NCBI GenBank assembly: GCA_025655575.1 | Contig: JAHXIP010000001.1 | Coordinates: 186,001 to 250,000, forward strand | Direction of reading: 5' to 3' | DNA: 64,000 nt | Source: Candidatus Thiodiazotropha sp. (ex Monitilora ramsayi) | Lineage (GTDB): Bacteria > Pseudomonadota > Gammaproteobacteria > Chromatiales > Chromatiaceae | Shown: in pieces, positions 1 through 8,556 of the stretch | How positions within the stretch are numbered: position 1 is the stretch's first letter | Layout: each line of letters starts with the position of its first letter | Made by a program: the position numbers and the translations under genes | The notes under the pieces: model-generated | What the model was told of the DNA's origin: nothing | What the model saw: the letters and a program-made list of their open reading frames with translations, nothing else | Database searches by the model: none

Positions 1-621
1 CAGTTAGCGAGCGAGGCCCATAGACTGAATAAGGAGGTAATGCTACATCTGCCGATGGAGTCCGATTTTGGCAATGCGCTGGGTGACGGTGCACTGACCT
101 TGGATATGTCTCAGGCTGATTTTCTTCAGACGCTGAAGTTTAACCTCGCTTCCGTACCCTATGTGGCAGGCGTTAACAATCACATGGGCAGTCTTTTAAC
201 ACGAGACCCGACAGCCATGCGCTGGCTCATGAACGGGCTTCGAGAAGCGGGTCTCTATTTCATCGATAGCCGAACAACCGATGCCACGGTGGCGGAAACG
301 GTTGCGCGTAGTCAACTAATCGCTACGGCACGGCGACATGTCTTTCTCGATAATGTGCAGGATACGTCCTCCGTCAAGGCGCAGCTTGCATCACTGATCG
401 AGTTGGCAAGAGAGCAGGGGAGCGCCATCGGTATCGGACACCCCTATCCTGAAACGTTGACGGTGTTGGCGGAGGAATTGCCTAAACTAAAGGCAGCGGG
501 CATCGAATTGGTGCCGGCTTCCACACTGACTTACCACGGGAGTGAATTATGGCACGCGTCCTCGTACCCCTTGCACAAGGATGTGAAGAACTCGAAGCCG
601 TTACCATCACCGATCTACTGA
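1..621 (+). CDS. Divergent polysaccharide deacetylase (YibQ-like), 5'-truncated by the window edge
   Basis: The reading frame is open from the first base and ATG at 40 is internal, because the upstream codons continue the family sequence (QLASEAHRLNKEV). About 206 residues of the C-terminal part are visible. The core carries NNHMGS, followed by FIDSRTTDATVA and later GIGHPYPETL; the Asp and His residues of these blocks are typical of the divergent polysaccharide deacetylase (DUF610/YibQ) family, envelope proteins of the NodB-like fold usually found after EnvC and the C-terminal protease. The substrate is not established. The last 24 codons overlap the next gene by 73 nt in another frame, so the extreme C-terminus is probably non-conserved. 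Confidence 0.85.
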   Translation, partial: QLASEAHRLNKEVMLHLPMESDFGNALGDGALTLDMSQADFLQTLKFNLASVPYVAGVNNHMGSLLTRDPTAMRWLMNGLREAGLYFIDSRTTDATVAETVARSQLIATARRHVFLDNVQDTSSVKAQLASLIELAREQGSAIGIGHPYPETLTVLAEELPKLKAAGIELVPASTLTYHGSELWHASSYPLHKDVKNSKPLPSPIY

Positions 622-1097
622 CCCGAGCGGGTGTTGAGGTCATAACAGCTGGTCTGGACGAGAAACCCGTCAAGGCCTCTCGCGGAATGACGTTGATACC
701 CGATACCACCATCGGTCAGGTGATGGACCAGGACTTCGACATGATCGTGCTGCCGGGTGGTCTGCCTGGCGCCGATTATCTCAATGAAGATGCCCGTATC
801 CATGAGATCCTCAAGCGTCTCCATGACAATGGCGGATACACTGCGGCGATCTGCGCTGCCCCCAAGGTGCTAGCTAAGGCTGGCTTGCTGACGGGGCGTC
901 GTGCAACCAGTTACCCCGGTGTGCTGGACGCCATGGACCTACCGCAAGTGGAGGTACAACTTGAGCGTGTGGTCAGGGATGAACGTGTGATCACTTCTCG
1001 CGGTCCTGGGACAGCGATGGATTTTGCACTGGCGCTTATCGAGTTACTGGCAGACCAGGAAAAGCGGGATGAGGTAGAGAAGGGGCTGGTTCGTTAA
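549..1097 (+). CDS. yajL: DJ-1/PfpI family protein YajL (protein deglycase/chaperone type)
   Basis: 182 residues, close to the usual DJ-1/YajL length (about 185-196). An acidic residue near position 14 (QGCEELEA) and the nucleophile elbow AAICAAP with Cys102 are the hallmark pair of the DJ-1 superfamily. The C-terminal block SRGPGTAMDFALALIELL matches YajL/DJ-1 rather than PfpI proteases. Family members repair or scavenge glyoxal-type adducts and protect against oxidative stress in the cytoplasm. The start is supported by a GGGAG sequence six bases upstream of ATG, inside the preceding deacetylase gene, so the two are probably co-transcribed and translationally coupled. Confidence 0.9.
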   Translation: MARVLVPLAQGCEELEAVTITDLLTRAGVEVITAGLDEKPVKASRGMTLIPDTTIGQVMDQDFDMIVLPGGLPGADYLNEDARIHEILKRLHDNGGYTAAICAAPKVLAKAGLLTGRRATSYPGVLDAMDLPQVEVQLERVVRDERVITSRGPGTAMDFALALIELLADQEKRDEVEKGLVR

Positions 1098-1164
1098 GAG
1101 CATCGAGAGGGGTGTAGGATGCAGCACGCAGCATTGCCTCGCCGGTGTAGCTAGCCTAAAAGCC

Positions 1165-3051
1165 CTAAACTTTGGGTACCAGCTGGACCACTTCAGATTG
1201 TGGCATTGCCTTGTTCACCGTTTCACGATGTTCAGGCACCAGTTCATCCAATAGATGGCCGAGCTTTTCGGCATCCATCTCATTGCATGATTTAGTTATC
1301 TGATCCAGTGTCTGATTGAGCTGAGTCCAGTCAACCTTGCGGTGACGGGCGAGAAAGACTTTGTCGTGAGAGGTTTTTTCCAGCTGCTCCTTCTCATGGA
1401 AAAGCTCTTCATAGAGTTTTTCACCAGGCCGCAGGCCAACATATTCGATTTCGATATCCTCACCCGGCGTTCGGCCAGAAAGACGAATCATCTGCTCTGC
1501 CAGATAGCTGATCTTGACCGGCTCACCCATGTCGAGTACGAAAATCTCCCCACCTTTTCCGAGTACCACAGTCTGCATGATCAGTTGGCAGGCCTCGGGG
1601 ATGGTCATAAAGAACCGCTCCATGCGCTGATCCGTCACAGTGACAGGACCGCCAGTCTCGATCTGTTTGCGAAAGAGAGGTATGACACTGCCAGCAGAGC
1701 CCAGAACATTGCCAAAACGGACCGTGATGTATTGAGTTTCCGAGTGGCTGTTGAGATTTTGGCAGAAGATTTCCGCAGCGCGTTTGCTGGCGCCCATTAC
1801 ATTGGCTGGGTTGACCGCTTTGTCGGTGGAGACCAAGACAAATACACCAGTACCGTGTCTGTCAGCTGATTCACCGACGATACGGGTCCCAAGTACATTG
1901 TTGTGAAGTGCCTGGCGTACTTGTGGTTCTAACAACGGAACATGTTTGTACGCTGCTGCATGAAAGACGACATCAGGCTTGTGTCGTACAAATACATCCT
2001 CGACAAATGGATGATCTGTCACATCCCCGAGATGACACTCCAATTCGAGATTTGGATAATTATTTAACAGTTCCATCTCAATTATATAGATATTGTACTC
2101 GCTATTATCGAGTACAACGAGTCGAGCGGGATTTAATTTAGCTATCTGTCGACAAAGCTCTGAACCAATGGATCCGCCCCCACCTGTTATTAAAACAATT
2201 TTTTCTGATAACGAATTACAGATGGCAGGCCAATCTAAATCGATAGGGTCCCGACCTAATAGATCCTCGATAGAGACTTGGCGCACCTCATTGATTTGCA
2301 CATTCCCGGACATTAGGTCTTTGAGTTGGGGTACTGAGCGGAACGGCAGGTCCGTTTTCTCGCATATCTCAACAATCCTTCTCATTTGTTTGGAAGAAGC
2401 GGATGGAATGGCGAGCATGATGATATCGATATCATATCTATCAATTGTATTTGGTATCTCCAACGTACTTCCAACGATGGGTATACCGTGTATCTCACGC
2501 CCCATGCGATTTAGATTATCATCAACGAAAGCAACAGGAATATATGAGTCTGCTCGATTACGAAGTATGTCCCTGGTTAGCATCTCACCTGCGTTCCCGC
2601 CGCCTACGATAAGTACACGCTGATTGGGTTTGTGGTATAGGTGATGATCTTTTGCCCAGCGATACAATAAACGGGAACCACCGAGAAATGCAGTGAGTAG
2701 TATTGCGTAAATAATTGGGACAGATCGAGGTATGCCGTCCCCTCTCGTAGCAACAAATAACAATGCCATGCTGATAGCAACTCCAATTATTACTGACTTA
2801 AGTATTCTCAGGATGTCTGGGAGCGATGCGAATCGCCAAATTCCTCGATACAGACCAAAAAAGAGAAAGCAAGAAACCTGTACAGGTGAAATGATGAGTA
2901 AATTGAGAAAAAGGGTAGTGATTGCAGAGGGCTGAAACTGTTCGACGCGAAGCCAGTACGCGAGAAACCATGCGATTGGAATCATGATTAAATCATGAGT
3001 GAATGCAGCCCATTGAGATTTAAGTCGCCGAGGAAAATATTGAAATTTCAT
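1165..3051 (-). CDS. wbpM: UDP-GlcNAc C6 dehydratase, membrane-anchored (WbpM/CapD/PglF type)
   Basis: 628 residues from ATG at 3051; an in-frame upstream ATG at 3108 would add 19 residues unlike the family. Four hydrophobic segments fill roughly residues 15-125. A first Rossmann domain (VGGGNAGE near 150) is followed by the SDR domain with TGGGGSIG at 289. The catalytic region is STDKAVNP at 408 and MGASK at 419, where Met replaces the usual SDR tyrosine, as in WbpM. The family makes UDP-4-keto-6-deoxy-GlcNAc from UDP-GlcNAc at the inner membrane. It is the last gene of the minus-strand polysaccharide locus, the position wbpM holds in Pseudomonas O-antigen loci, but a 0.55-kb gap with a transposase remnant separates it from the rest. 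Confidence 0.9.
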   Translation of the reverse strand: MKFQYFPRRLKSQWAAFTHDLIMIPIAWFLAYWLRVEQFQPSAITTLFLNLLIISPVQVSCFLFFGLYRGIWRFASLPDILRILKSVIIGVAISMALLFVATRGDGIPRSVPIIYAILLTAFLGGSRLLYRWAKDHHLYHKPNQRVLIVGGGNAGEMLTRDILRNRADSYIPVAFVDDNLNRMGREIHGIPIVGSTLEIPNTIDRYDIDIIMLAIPSASSKQMRRIVEICEKTDLPFRSVPQLKDLMSGNVQINEVRQVSIEDLLGRDPIDLDWPAICNSLSEKIVLITGGGGSIGSELCRQIAKLNPARLVVLDNSEYNIYIIEMELLNNYPNLELECHLGDVTDHPFVEDVFVRHKPDVVFHAAAYKHVPLLEPQVRQALHNNVLGTRIVGESADRHGTGVFVLVSTDKAVNPANVMGASKRAAEIFCQNLNSHSETQYITVRFGNVLGSAGSVIPLFRKQIETGGPVTVTDQRMERFFMTIPEACQLIMQTVVLGKGGEIFVLDMGEPVKISYLAEQMIRLSGRTPGEDIEIEYVGLRPGEKLYEELFHEKEQLEKTSHDKVFLARHRKVDWTQLNQTLDQITKSCNEMDAEKLGHLLDELVPEHRETVNKAMPQSEVVQLVPKV

Positions 3052-3436
3052 TGGGTTGTTAACATATATCCGGTTCGTTCTGCAAGTGGGTAATCGGCAC
3101 ACATGCAAATAGCAATCAGTCCTTTCTTTTGGGTTTAAATAATATCATTAATTTGTTACTAATTTTATAATGGATGTCATATGTTAGGGAAAATACGAGG
3201 GTGGATTACTTTCGGTACGGTAGACATCCCCGAGCTATGGTTCGAACATTCTGAGGGCTTCCCTTAAGTAGTCAACGTAATTTCCCTGATTTCAAGAAGG
3301 GGCAGTCTGACATGCGGTCAATCATGTAGATGATGCCTCAGAAACTGAAGCGTTAAGGTGTCGGTTGAATTCTTGTACAAATGGATTGCCTGTGAAGTCG
3401 GACAAACATGAGCAGCATGTCGCCGGGCTTATCTAG

Positions 3437-3610
3437 GTGAAGAGCGAAGTATTGGCACTGTGTGCCAAAATTGGTGTGCCCAATAAATTTGATCTTATCT
3501 ATGAGCGCTACAATTGTATTCGCCGAACTTTTTCTCTCAGCAGTGTCACGCCGGAAAGTTTTGAGGATATGAGATCCCACGTAGACCGTGGAAGGTCCAC
3601 AATTATATTC
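3437..3610 (+). pseudogene. Remnant of an IS3-family transposase C-terminus
   Basis: The plus-strand frame contains FDLIYERYNCIRRTFSLSSV followed by TPESFE. This resembles the C-terminal signature of IS3-type OrfB transposases (F-D-x-I-x-x-x-Y-N-x-x-R-R-...-S-P-x-x-F-E). No DDE core, no ATG start in a full-length frame and no clear terminal inverted repeats are visible, so this would be a decayed 3' end only. It lies in the 3052-3608 gap that splits wbpM from the rest of the polysaccharide genes. I see nothing else in that gap. A chance resemblance cannot be excluded. Confidence 0.4.
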
Positions 3611-4178
3611 AGTGCCTAACTCTGTCACCAGAGCCATAGCCTAGGACTGTCTTGATAAGATAGCTAAAGTAATTTCCTATATTGAGACTAATCAACATTT
3701 TATAATCAGTTTTCGCCAGCAGTTTTGGGTTTGACATATCGATTTTATTGATTTGTGCTAAACCGGTTATACCAGGTCGAATTTTAAATACGTCTCGCTC
3801 TGCACGCTCTGCGATTAATTCTTCTTGACTGAATAAGCATGGTCGAGGTCCTACAAGGCTCATGTCTCCTTTTAGGACATTCCACATCTGGGGAAGCTCA
3901 TCTAGTTTTGTGCTGCGCAGTAAATTCCCAAATGGAGTAATAGCTGAGGAATTGACTAGGTGGGTTGGAACGGAGGCCGTATCTGGTTTCATGGTACGAA
4001 ACTTTACTAAGGTAAACGGTTTTTGTTTAAGTCCCACTCGTACTTGCTTAAAGAATGGTGAGCCTGTATCGAATAGCGCAATCAGAGTAAGTATCAGCAG
4101 TAATGGTAAAGTCACTGACAAACCGATGAGGGATAACAGGATGTCAAAAATTCGAATGATTACATATTGAGGATTCAT
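3609..4178 (-). CDS. Initiating sugar-phosphate transferase (short polyprenyl-phosphate hexose-1-P transferase, WreU/PglC-like)
   Basis: 189 residues, the minimal catalytic-domain form of the bacterial sugar transferase family. One hydrophobic N-terminal re-entrant helix (about 13-36) is followed by VKFRTM, KLDELPQMWNVLKGDMSLVG-PRP and RPGITGLAQI, the family's catalytic signature. It transfers a sugar-1-phosphate from a UDP-sugar to undecaprenyl phosphate at the inner membrane and so starts the repeat unit. The gene overlaps the preceding reductase by 4 nt (ATGA). In Pseudomonas O11-like loci this place is held by the multi-pass WbpL; here a monotopic enzyme like Rhizobium WreU replaces it. 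The acceptor sugar (QuiNAc or FucNAc) is inferred from its neighbours. Confidence 0.88.
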   Translation of the reverse strand: MNPQYVIIRIFDILLSLIGLSVTLPLLLILTLIALFDTGSPFFKQVRVGLKQKPFTLVKFRTMKPDTASVPTHLVNSSAITPFGNLLRSTKLDELPQMWNVLKGDMSLVGPRPCLFSQEELIAERAERDVFKIRPGITGLAQINKIDMSNPKLLAKTDYKMLISLNIGNYFSYLIKTVLGYGSGDRVRH

Positions 4179-5125
4179 GACGTCGAGGCCACCGTGCGCT
4201 TAATTCCTTCGTTTACGCTCAACGGTGGGGTCCAGCTCAGCAGTCTTTCTGCTTTGGATATGTCCAACTGTAAAGACCCGCAAAGCTTTTCTGCAATATC
4301 TATTTTGCCAAGCAAAGATAATGTTGGCACTAGTAGCCATTCCGGAATGGGTATCAGCCGAGGGTTTCTATGCATTGCTTGTGCTACACGTTGCAGTAGT
4401 TCAGTAGTAGACAGATCTTCACCATCTCCTGCTAGAAATATTTGATTGGCAGCTGAGGGGTGATCAAGGCAAGTGATAATCAAGTCCAGCAGATTATCCA
4501 GTGATACAAAGCTGCGTCGATTATGGCGTAATGCCCCGAGAGGTAGAGGAGTACCCTTTGCCATCCACTTCATAATAGCAGCGAAATTTGACTTCACACC
4601 AGGGCCGTATACTAAGGGGGGACGTATGATCGTGACTTCCATGTTTGTGGCTTGAGCAATCTGCTGAAGGGCTTGTTCAGCTTCGTGTTTGGATATGCCG
4701 TATGGATCGACGGGTGCTGGATGATCATCAGCAGTGTATGGTTTACCTGGTTCTGTCCGCTCACCATTTACCTTTATGGAGCTGATAAAGACAAAGCGTT
4801 TGACTCCTGCCTCTGCAGCTTGGTGTGCAAGATTTGATGTGCCTATGACATTAGCCAATCTGAACTCAGATAAGGGATCAAGAGCGGTATCCTTCATTAT
4901 GTGAACTCGTGCAGCACAGTGAACTACAACATCACAGTCATGAAGAGCTTCATACCAGTCAGTGTCTGCTGCTAGATCTCCAACGATCGAAAAGGGATAA
5001 GCCGGAGTACGAGTAGGTTGATTGCGATAGGCAAGGTGAATATGACAGCCAGGAAACTTGCTTGATATTTGATCTGCAAGTGCTTGGCCAATAAATCCGC
5101 TAGCTCCAGTAACTAATGCGTGCAT
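4175..5125 (-). CDS. NAD-dependent epimerase/dehydratase, probable UDP-4-keto-6-deoxy-HexNAc 4-reductase (WbpV/WreQ/WbjF type)
   Basis: 316 residues from ATG at 5125; a TTG at 5143 would add six residues and overlap the upstream gene. The N-terminus shows the extended-SDR motif TGASGFIG, then ISSIKVNG and the catalytic YGISK (YxxxK). ARVHIMKD and IRPPLVYGPGV are characteristic of the WbpV/WbjF branch. Those enzymes reduce the keto sugar made by WbpM to UDP-QuiNAc or UDP-FucNAc. The gene is followed by the initiating transferase with a 4-nt overlap, which fits production of the first sugar of the repeat. The C4 stereochemistry cannot be read from sequence. Confidence 0.85.
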   Translation of the reverse strand: MHALVTGASGFIGQALADQISSKFPGCHIHLAYRNQPTRTPAYPFSIVGDLAADTDWYEALHDCDVVVHCAARVHIMKDTALDPLSEFRLANVIGTSNLAHQAAEAGVKRFVFISSIKVNGERTEPGKPYTADDHPAPVDPYGISKHEAEQALQQIAQATNMEVTIIRPPLVYGPGVKSNFAAIMKWMAKGTPLPLGALRHNRRSFVSLDNLLDLIITCLDHPSAANQIFLAGDGEDLSTTELLQRVAQAMHRNPRLIPIPEWLLVPTLSLLGKIDIAEKLCGSLQLDISKAERLLSWTPPLSVNEGIKRTVASTS

Positions 5126-5129
5126 ATTT

Positions 5130-6296
5130 TCATGTCCGCGCAAAGAGGATATTAATCAAAGATGTAGAAAATGTCTCAAAGCTATATTTATCGTAAAGTT
5201 CCTGTGTAACATTTTCAGATTTGGAGATTGAGAATTGATTTTCGACAGTAAAAAAAGTGTCAACAATAGTCTCAATGTTGGGTTCACATACGATGCCATA
5301 GTCATTGTCCATCACCCATTTTCCTACACTAGTGCTGACACCGCATATTGCAAGAATTCGACAGCCAGATAGCAAGTATGTTGAAGTTTTGCTTGGAAAC
5401 GCAAACTTTGTGACTTCGTCATCAATTGGTAAAAGAGCCCAACGGTGTTTGCCTACAAGATCAGAAGCTTTTGTTGGTGGCATAGGGCCGTGATAGGTAA
5501 CTTTTGAGTATTGGCGGTCCAGGCCTTTTAGTTGAGGGGAATATTTTCCACCACCGATGAATGTGAAATGACAATTACCGCCCTTCTTGTAGTATTCACT
5601 GATTGCGTCAATAAGTAGTGGAATGCGTTGAACTCTACCGGCGTTGCCGCAAAAGACAAAATCCATCCCTTTTTCAATCAGCGTGCTCGATAAATCAAAA
5701 CCGGCAGGGTTTGTCAGTAAGATGACCTTTGGTTCATAAGATGATCTGTAGGAGATTTGCGTCGACATTTCATCAGTCAGCGTTATTATTGCCTCTGCAT
5801 GGCGAACGACTAATGAGTCAACAAATCTCATGATTTTAAAAAGTGGGCGTGCTACAGGGATTACAAGATCAGTCGCCTCGGGATGTAGGTCCTGAAGATG
5901 ATAGAAATATTTTGAAGAGAACAATGAGCAGTAAATGAATACTATAAATGGAACCAAGATCGGTGGATCAGTGGCCACATAGACGGTTTTTGGTCTGCTA
6001 CGTAATAGGGCGTAAAAAACGAAAAAACCAAAAAATAGAGTATCTAGAGATCTTACTAGAATACGATTCGATGGTGTAGTGTGAGATTTGCATTCAAGCA
6101 GTTTTACTCTTCTACCTCTATTTGCTTTACTCAATCTTTGTTTCAAATTGCCATATGACTGCGTTATTACGCATACACTATGATTATCGGAGACACGCTC
6201 AGATAAAACCAGTAACGCCTCGCCGATAACCTTATTTGTGTCATCTTCCCAGAAGCCGCGATTAACTATGGCAAGATCTGTTGTTTTCCTGAGCAT
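5130..6296 (-). CDS. Glycosyltransferase, GT4-like (WbuB/WbjE type, probable L-FucNAc transferase)
   Basis: 388 residues from ATG at 6296, whose A is shared with the TAA stop of wbjD (one-base overlap). The N-terminal half has a hydrophobic stretch (FFGFFVFYALL) and YHLQDLHPE; the C-terminal donor domain contains FVFCGNAGRVQRI, FIGGGKYSP and FAFPSKTSTYLLSGCRILA, typical of WcaI/WbuB-like GT4 enzymes. A gene of this family directly follows the wbjD/fnlC epimerase in FucNAc-containing O-antigen loci, where it transfers L-FucNAc. The position supports that role; the acceptor is unknown. Confidence 0.82.
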   Translation of the reverse strand: MLRKTTDLAIVNRGFWEDDTNKVIGEALLVLSERVSDNHSVCVITQSYGNLKQRLSKANRGRRVKLLECKSHTTPSNRILVRSLDTLFFGFFVFYALLRSRPKTVYVATDPPILVPFIVFIYCSLFSSKYFYHLQDLHPEATDLVIPVARPLFKIMRFVDSLVVRHAEAIITLTDEMSTQISYRSSYEPKVILLTNPAGFDLSSTLIEKGMDFVFCGNAGRVQRIPLLIDAISEYYKKGGNCHFTFIGGGKYSPQLKGLDRQYSKVTYHGPMPPTKASDLVGKHRWALLPIDDEVTKFAFPSKTSTYLLSGCRILAICGVSTSVGKWVMDNDYGIVCEPNIETIVDTFFTVENQFSISKSENVTQELYDKYSFETFSTSLINILFART

Positions 6297-7447
6297 TACC
6301 AATCATACCTGCTGAAATCATCCATATTACGCCACTTGTTCGTCAGATCAGCGGTGCCGACAATAAGTTTAGCAACGCGTAAGGATGTATTGCAGATACT
6401 ATACTCTGTCGGAATTTCAGGCTTTGGGAAAAACATTTTTTCCTCTGTTACGATCCTTACAGATTGAAATAACACTTCTGGATTCAGGCCGGTAATAATA
6501 ATGGAGCCCGTATCAATTGCTTCCGGACGTTCAATGGATTTGCGTAAAGTGACGGCAGGAAAATTTAAAATGGCTGACTCTTCACTAATAGTGCCACTGT
6601 CAGAGATTGTACAGAAAGCTTCAATTTGCAGTTTATTGTAGTCAAAGAATCCGAAAGGTTGCAGGAAGCGAATATCAGCTCCGTCAAGTTTGACAGAGAG
6701 TGCTTCGAGTCTGTTTCGTGTTCTTGGGTGTGTTGATACAACAACAGGATAGTTGTATTGTTCGTACAATTTCCGCAGGCAGTCTAAGACTAATTTTATA
6801 TTAGGCTGGCTATCAACGTTTTCTTCGCGGTGAATACTTACAATAAAGTATTTTTTATTCTTAAGGCCTAGACGGGAGACCACATCAGAAGCGAGGATCT
6901 CCTTGAGCTTATTATCTAGTACCTCACGCATCGGTGAACCAGTGAGATAGATAAAACGGTGTGGCAGCCCCTCACTGAGCAAATGACGTCTTGCATGCTC
7001 TGTGTATACAAGGTTAAAGTCAGAAGTATGGTCAATTAGTTTGCGGTTATTCTCTTCTGGCACATTGGCATCGAAGCACCGATTACCAGCTTCCATATGG
7101 TATGTTGGAATCTTCATTCTCTTTGCCATTAAAAGTGCTATAGCACTATTCGTATCACCTAGAACTAGTACTGCATCGGGATTTTCCTTCAATAGAACGT
7201 CTTCCACCTTTATCAGGATTTCACCAAGCGTCTTGCCTAGAGAGGAGGTGTCCACATCGAGATAATAGTCTGGCTTACTTACGCCCAGCTCGTTAAAAAA
7301 AATCGCATTTAATTCAAAATCATAATTTTGTCCGGTATGGACAAGGACGTGGTCTGTGAATTTCTCTAACGTTGAAATAACTGAAGAAAGTCGAATGATT
7401 TCTGGCCTGGTCCCTAAGATTGTCATGACCTTTAATTTATTTTTCAT
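6296..7447 (-). CDS. wbjD: UDP-2-acetamido-2,6-dideoxy-L-talose 2-epimerase (WbjD/FnlC/CapG)
   Basis: 383 residues of the non-hydrolysing UDP-GlcNAc 2-epimerase (WecB) superfamily. Motifs include GTRPEIIRLS, HTGQNYDFELNAIFF, LGDTNSAIA, HMEAGNRCFD and SDSGTISEES. Details such as HTGQNYD followed by MEAGNRCFDANVPEENNRK match the FnlC/WbjD/CapG branch, not housekeeping WecB. The enzyme performs the last step to UDP-N-acetyl-L-fucosamine. ATG at 7447 overlaps the wbjC stop by 4 nt, so wbjB, wbjC and wbjD form one translationally coupled cassette. Confidence 0.93.
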   Translation of the reverse strand: MKNKLKVMTILGTRPEIIRLSSVISTLEKFTDHVLVHTGQNYDFELNAIFFNELGVSKPDYYLDVDTSSLGKTLGEILIKVEDVLLKENPDAVLVLGDTNSAIALLMAKRMKIPTYHMEAGNRCFDANVPEENNRKLIDHTSDFNLVYTEHARRHLLSEGLPHRFIYLTGSPMREVLDNKLKEILASDVVSRLGLKNKKYFIVSIHREENVDSQPNIKLVLDCLRKLYEQYNYPVVVSTHPRTRNRLEALSVKLDGADIRFLQPFGFFDYNKLQIEAFCTISDSGTISEESAILNFPAVTLRKSIERPEAIDTGSIIITGLNPEVLFQSVRIVTEEKMFFPKPEIPTEYSICNTSLRVAKLIVGTADLTNKWRNMDDFSRYDW

Positions 7448-8556
7448 AAAGACACCTCATGAAATGTGGTATCAGGATTATCGGGATCAAAAATCTCATC
7501 GGCCCAAAATAATGTTATTAAATCAACCTTGCCAACATTCGTGATTGAGTGGGTATGCATGGTCGGTATATCTATCCAGGATGGGTTATCGCCATCTAGC
7601 TCATAGCTTATGATTTCATTGGAAAAGAGCTTTCGAAGCTTGATTTCTGCCTGCCCCTGTAAAACCATGAATCGTTCGACCTTTCTGAGATGAAAGTGAT
7701 TGCCTCTCGTTATCCCGGGTTTTGTTGTAGAAATAAAGCATTGACCGCCTGAATTTGCCTTGACAGCTTCAACAAGCCAGCCGCGATTATCTTCATGTTT
7801 AATTGTTGTACAGTGACGGAAAGGATAATCAATAGCACCCCTGAGCGTATTAAACATGCAGCGAACAAAATGGTTGCGTAAATCTGGTAGCTGGCCATTC
7901 TCTTTGTATGTTTCATGTAATTGCTGTAGGAGTTCTACAGCTTCGATAACGCTTGTAGGGCGACCCTCTATTCTGACATCGCCACACGTCCCGTCCGTGT
8001 AAAGATGAATGATCTGTTCGACTAAATCTTGAACGTGGATAAGTTCTAGTTGGCCATCATTATGTATTGTTGGCTGTTCACCGTTAGCCACTTGGTGAGC
8101 GAATGTGGCAATTGCGGAATTATAATTTGGGCATCCATACTCACCAAATACATGAGGAACTATTAAATTGATAAATGAAGTACCTGTCTCTCTCGCCCAC
8201 TTCTGAAAAATCTGGCTGACAGCTGCTTTTCCTTCAGCATAAGGTGAATCACCATTTTCTATTTTTGTCGATGAGGTGTAGGCAAGACATGGTGTAGCCC
8301 TTGCCCTTCTCAATGCAGCCACCAGATTATTTGCGGGCTCTATATTACCACTGATCAACTCTTTGGGATCGGCACGATTAACCCCTGCAAGATGTATAAT
8401 AAGATCCAATCCATCAACAAAGTGATATAACTCAGCCTGATCTGAAAATTCTTTTCGGTTAGCTAAGCGCACTTCTTGTATATTTTTGCATGTTGCAAGA
8501 AAGCAGCGTGCATGCCAACCAATAAATCCGTTTGCACCTGTTATACCTACTTTCAT
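7444..8556 (-). CDS. wbjC: Bifunctional UDP-FucNAc synthesis enzyme WbjC/FnlB/CapF (SDR plus cupin)
   Basis: 370 residues, the normal CapF length. The N-terminal SDR domain has GITGANGFIGWHA and acts as the NADPH-dependent C4 reductase in this family. The C-terminal cupin carries GNHFHLRKVERFMVLQGQAE, where two histidines and a glutamate form the metal site of the C3-epimerase. It converts the WbjB product to UDP-2-acetamido-2,6-dideoxy-L-talose. It overlaps both neighbours by 4 nt (ATGA junctions at 8553-8556 and 7444-7447). Confidence 0.93.
   Translation of the reverse strand: MKVGITGANGFIGWHARCFLATCKNIQEVRLANRKEFSDQAELYHFVDGLDLIIHLAGVNRADPKELISGNIEPANNLVAALRRARATPCLAYTSSTKIENGDSPYAEGKAAVSQIFQKWARETGTSFINLIVPHVFGEYGCPNYNSAIATFAHQVANGEQPTIHNDGQLELIHVQDLVEQIIHLYTDGTCGDVRIEGRPTSVIEAVELLQQLHETYKENGQLPDLRNHFVRCMFNTLRGAIDYPFRHCTTIKHEDNRGWLVEAVKANSGGQCFISTTKPGITRGNHFHLRKVERFMVLQGQAEIKLRKLFSNEIISYELDGDNPSWIDIPTMHTHSITNVGKVDLITLFWADEIFDPDNPDTTFHEVSL

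Noticed and set aside
549..621. Possible frameshift at the end of the deacetylase gene because of its 73-nt overlap with yajL
   Set aside because: The family core is complete before the overlap and yajL has its own ribosome site, so a natural overlap is sufficient.
3200..3300. GGTTCGAA resembling a tRNA T-loop
   Set aside because: No flanking five-pair stem and no cloverleaf could be formed.
3353..3637. 94-codon minus-strand frame between the initiating transferase and wbpM
   Set aside because: No family match and it overlaps the 3' end of the transferase gene; the opposite strand has the transposase-like pattern.
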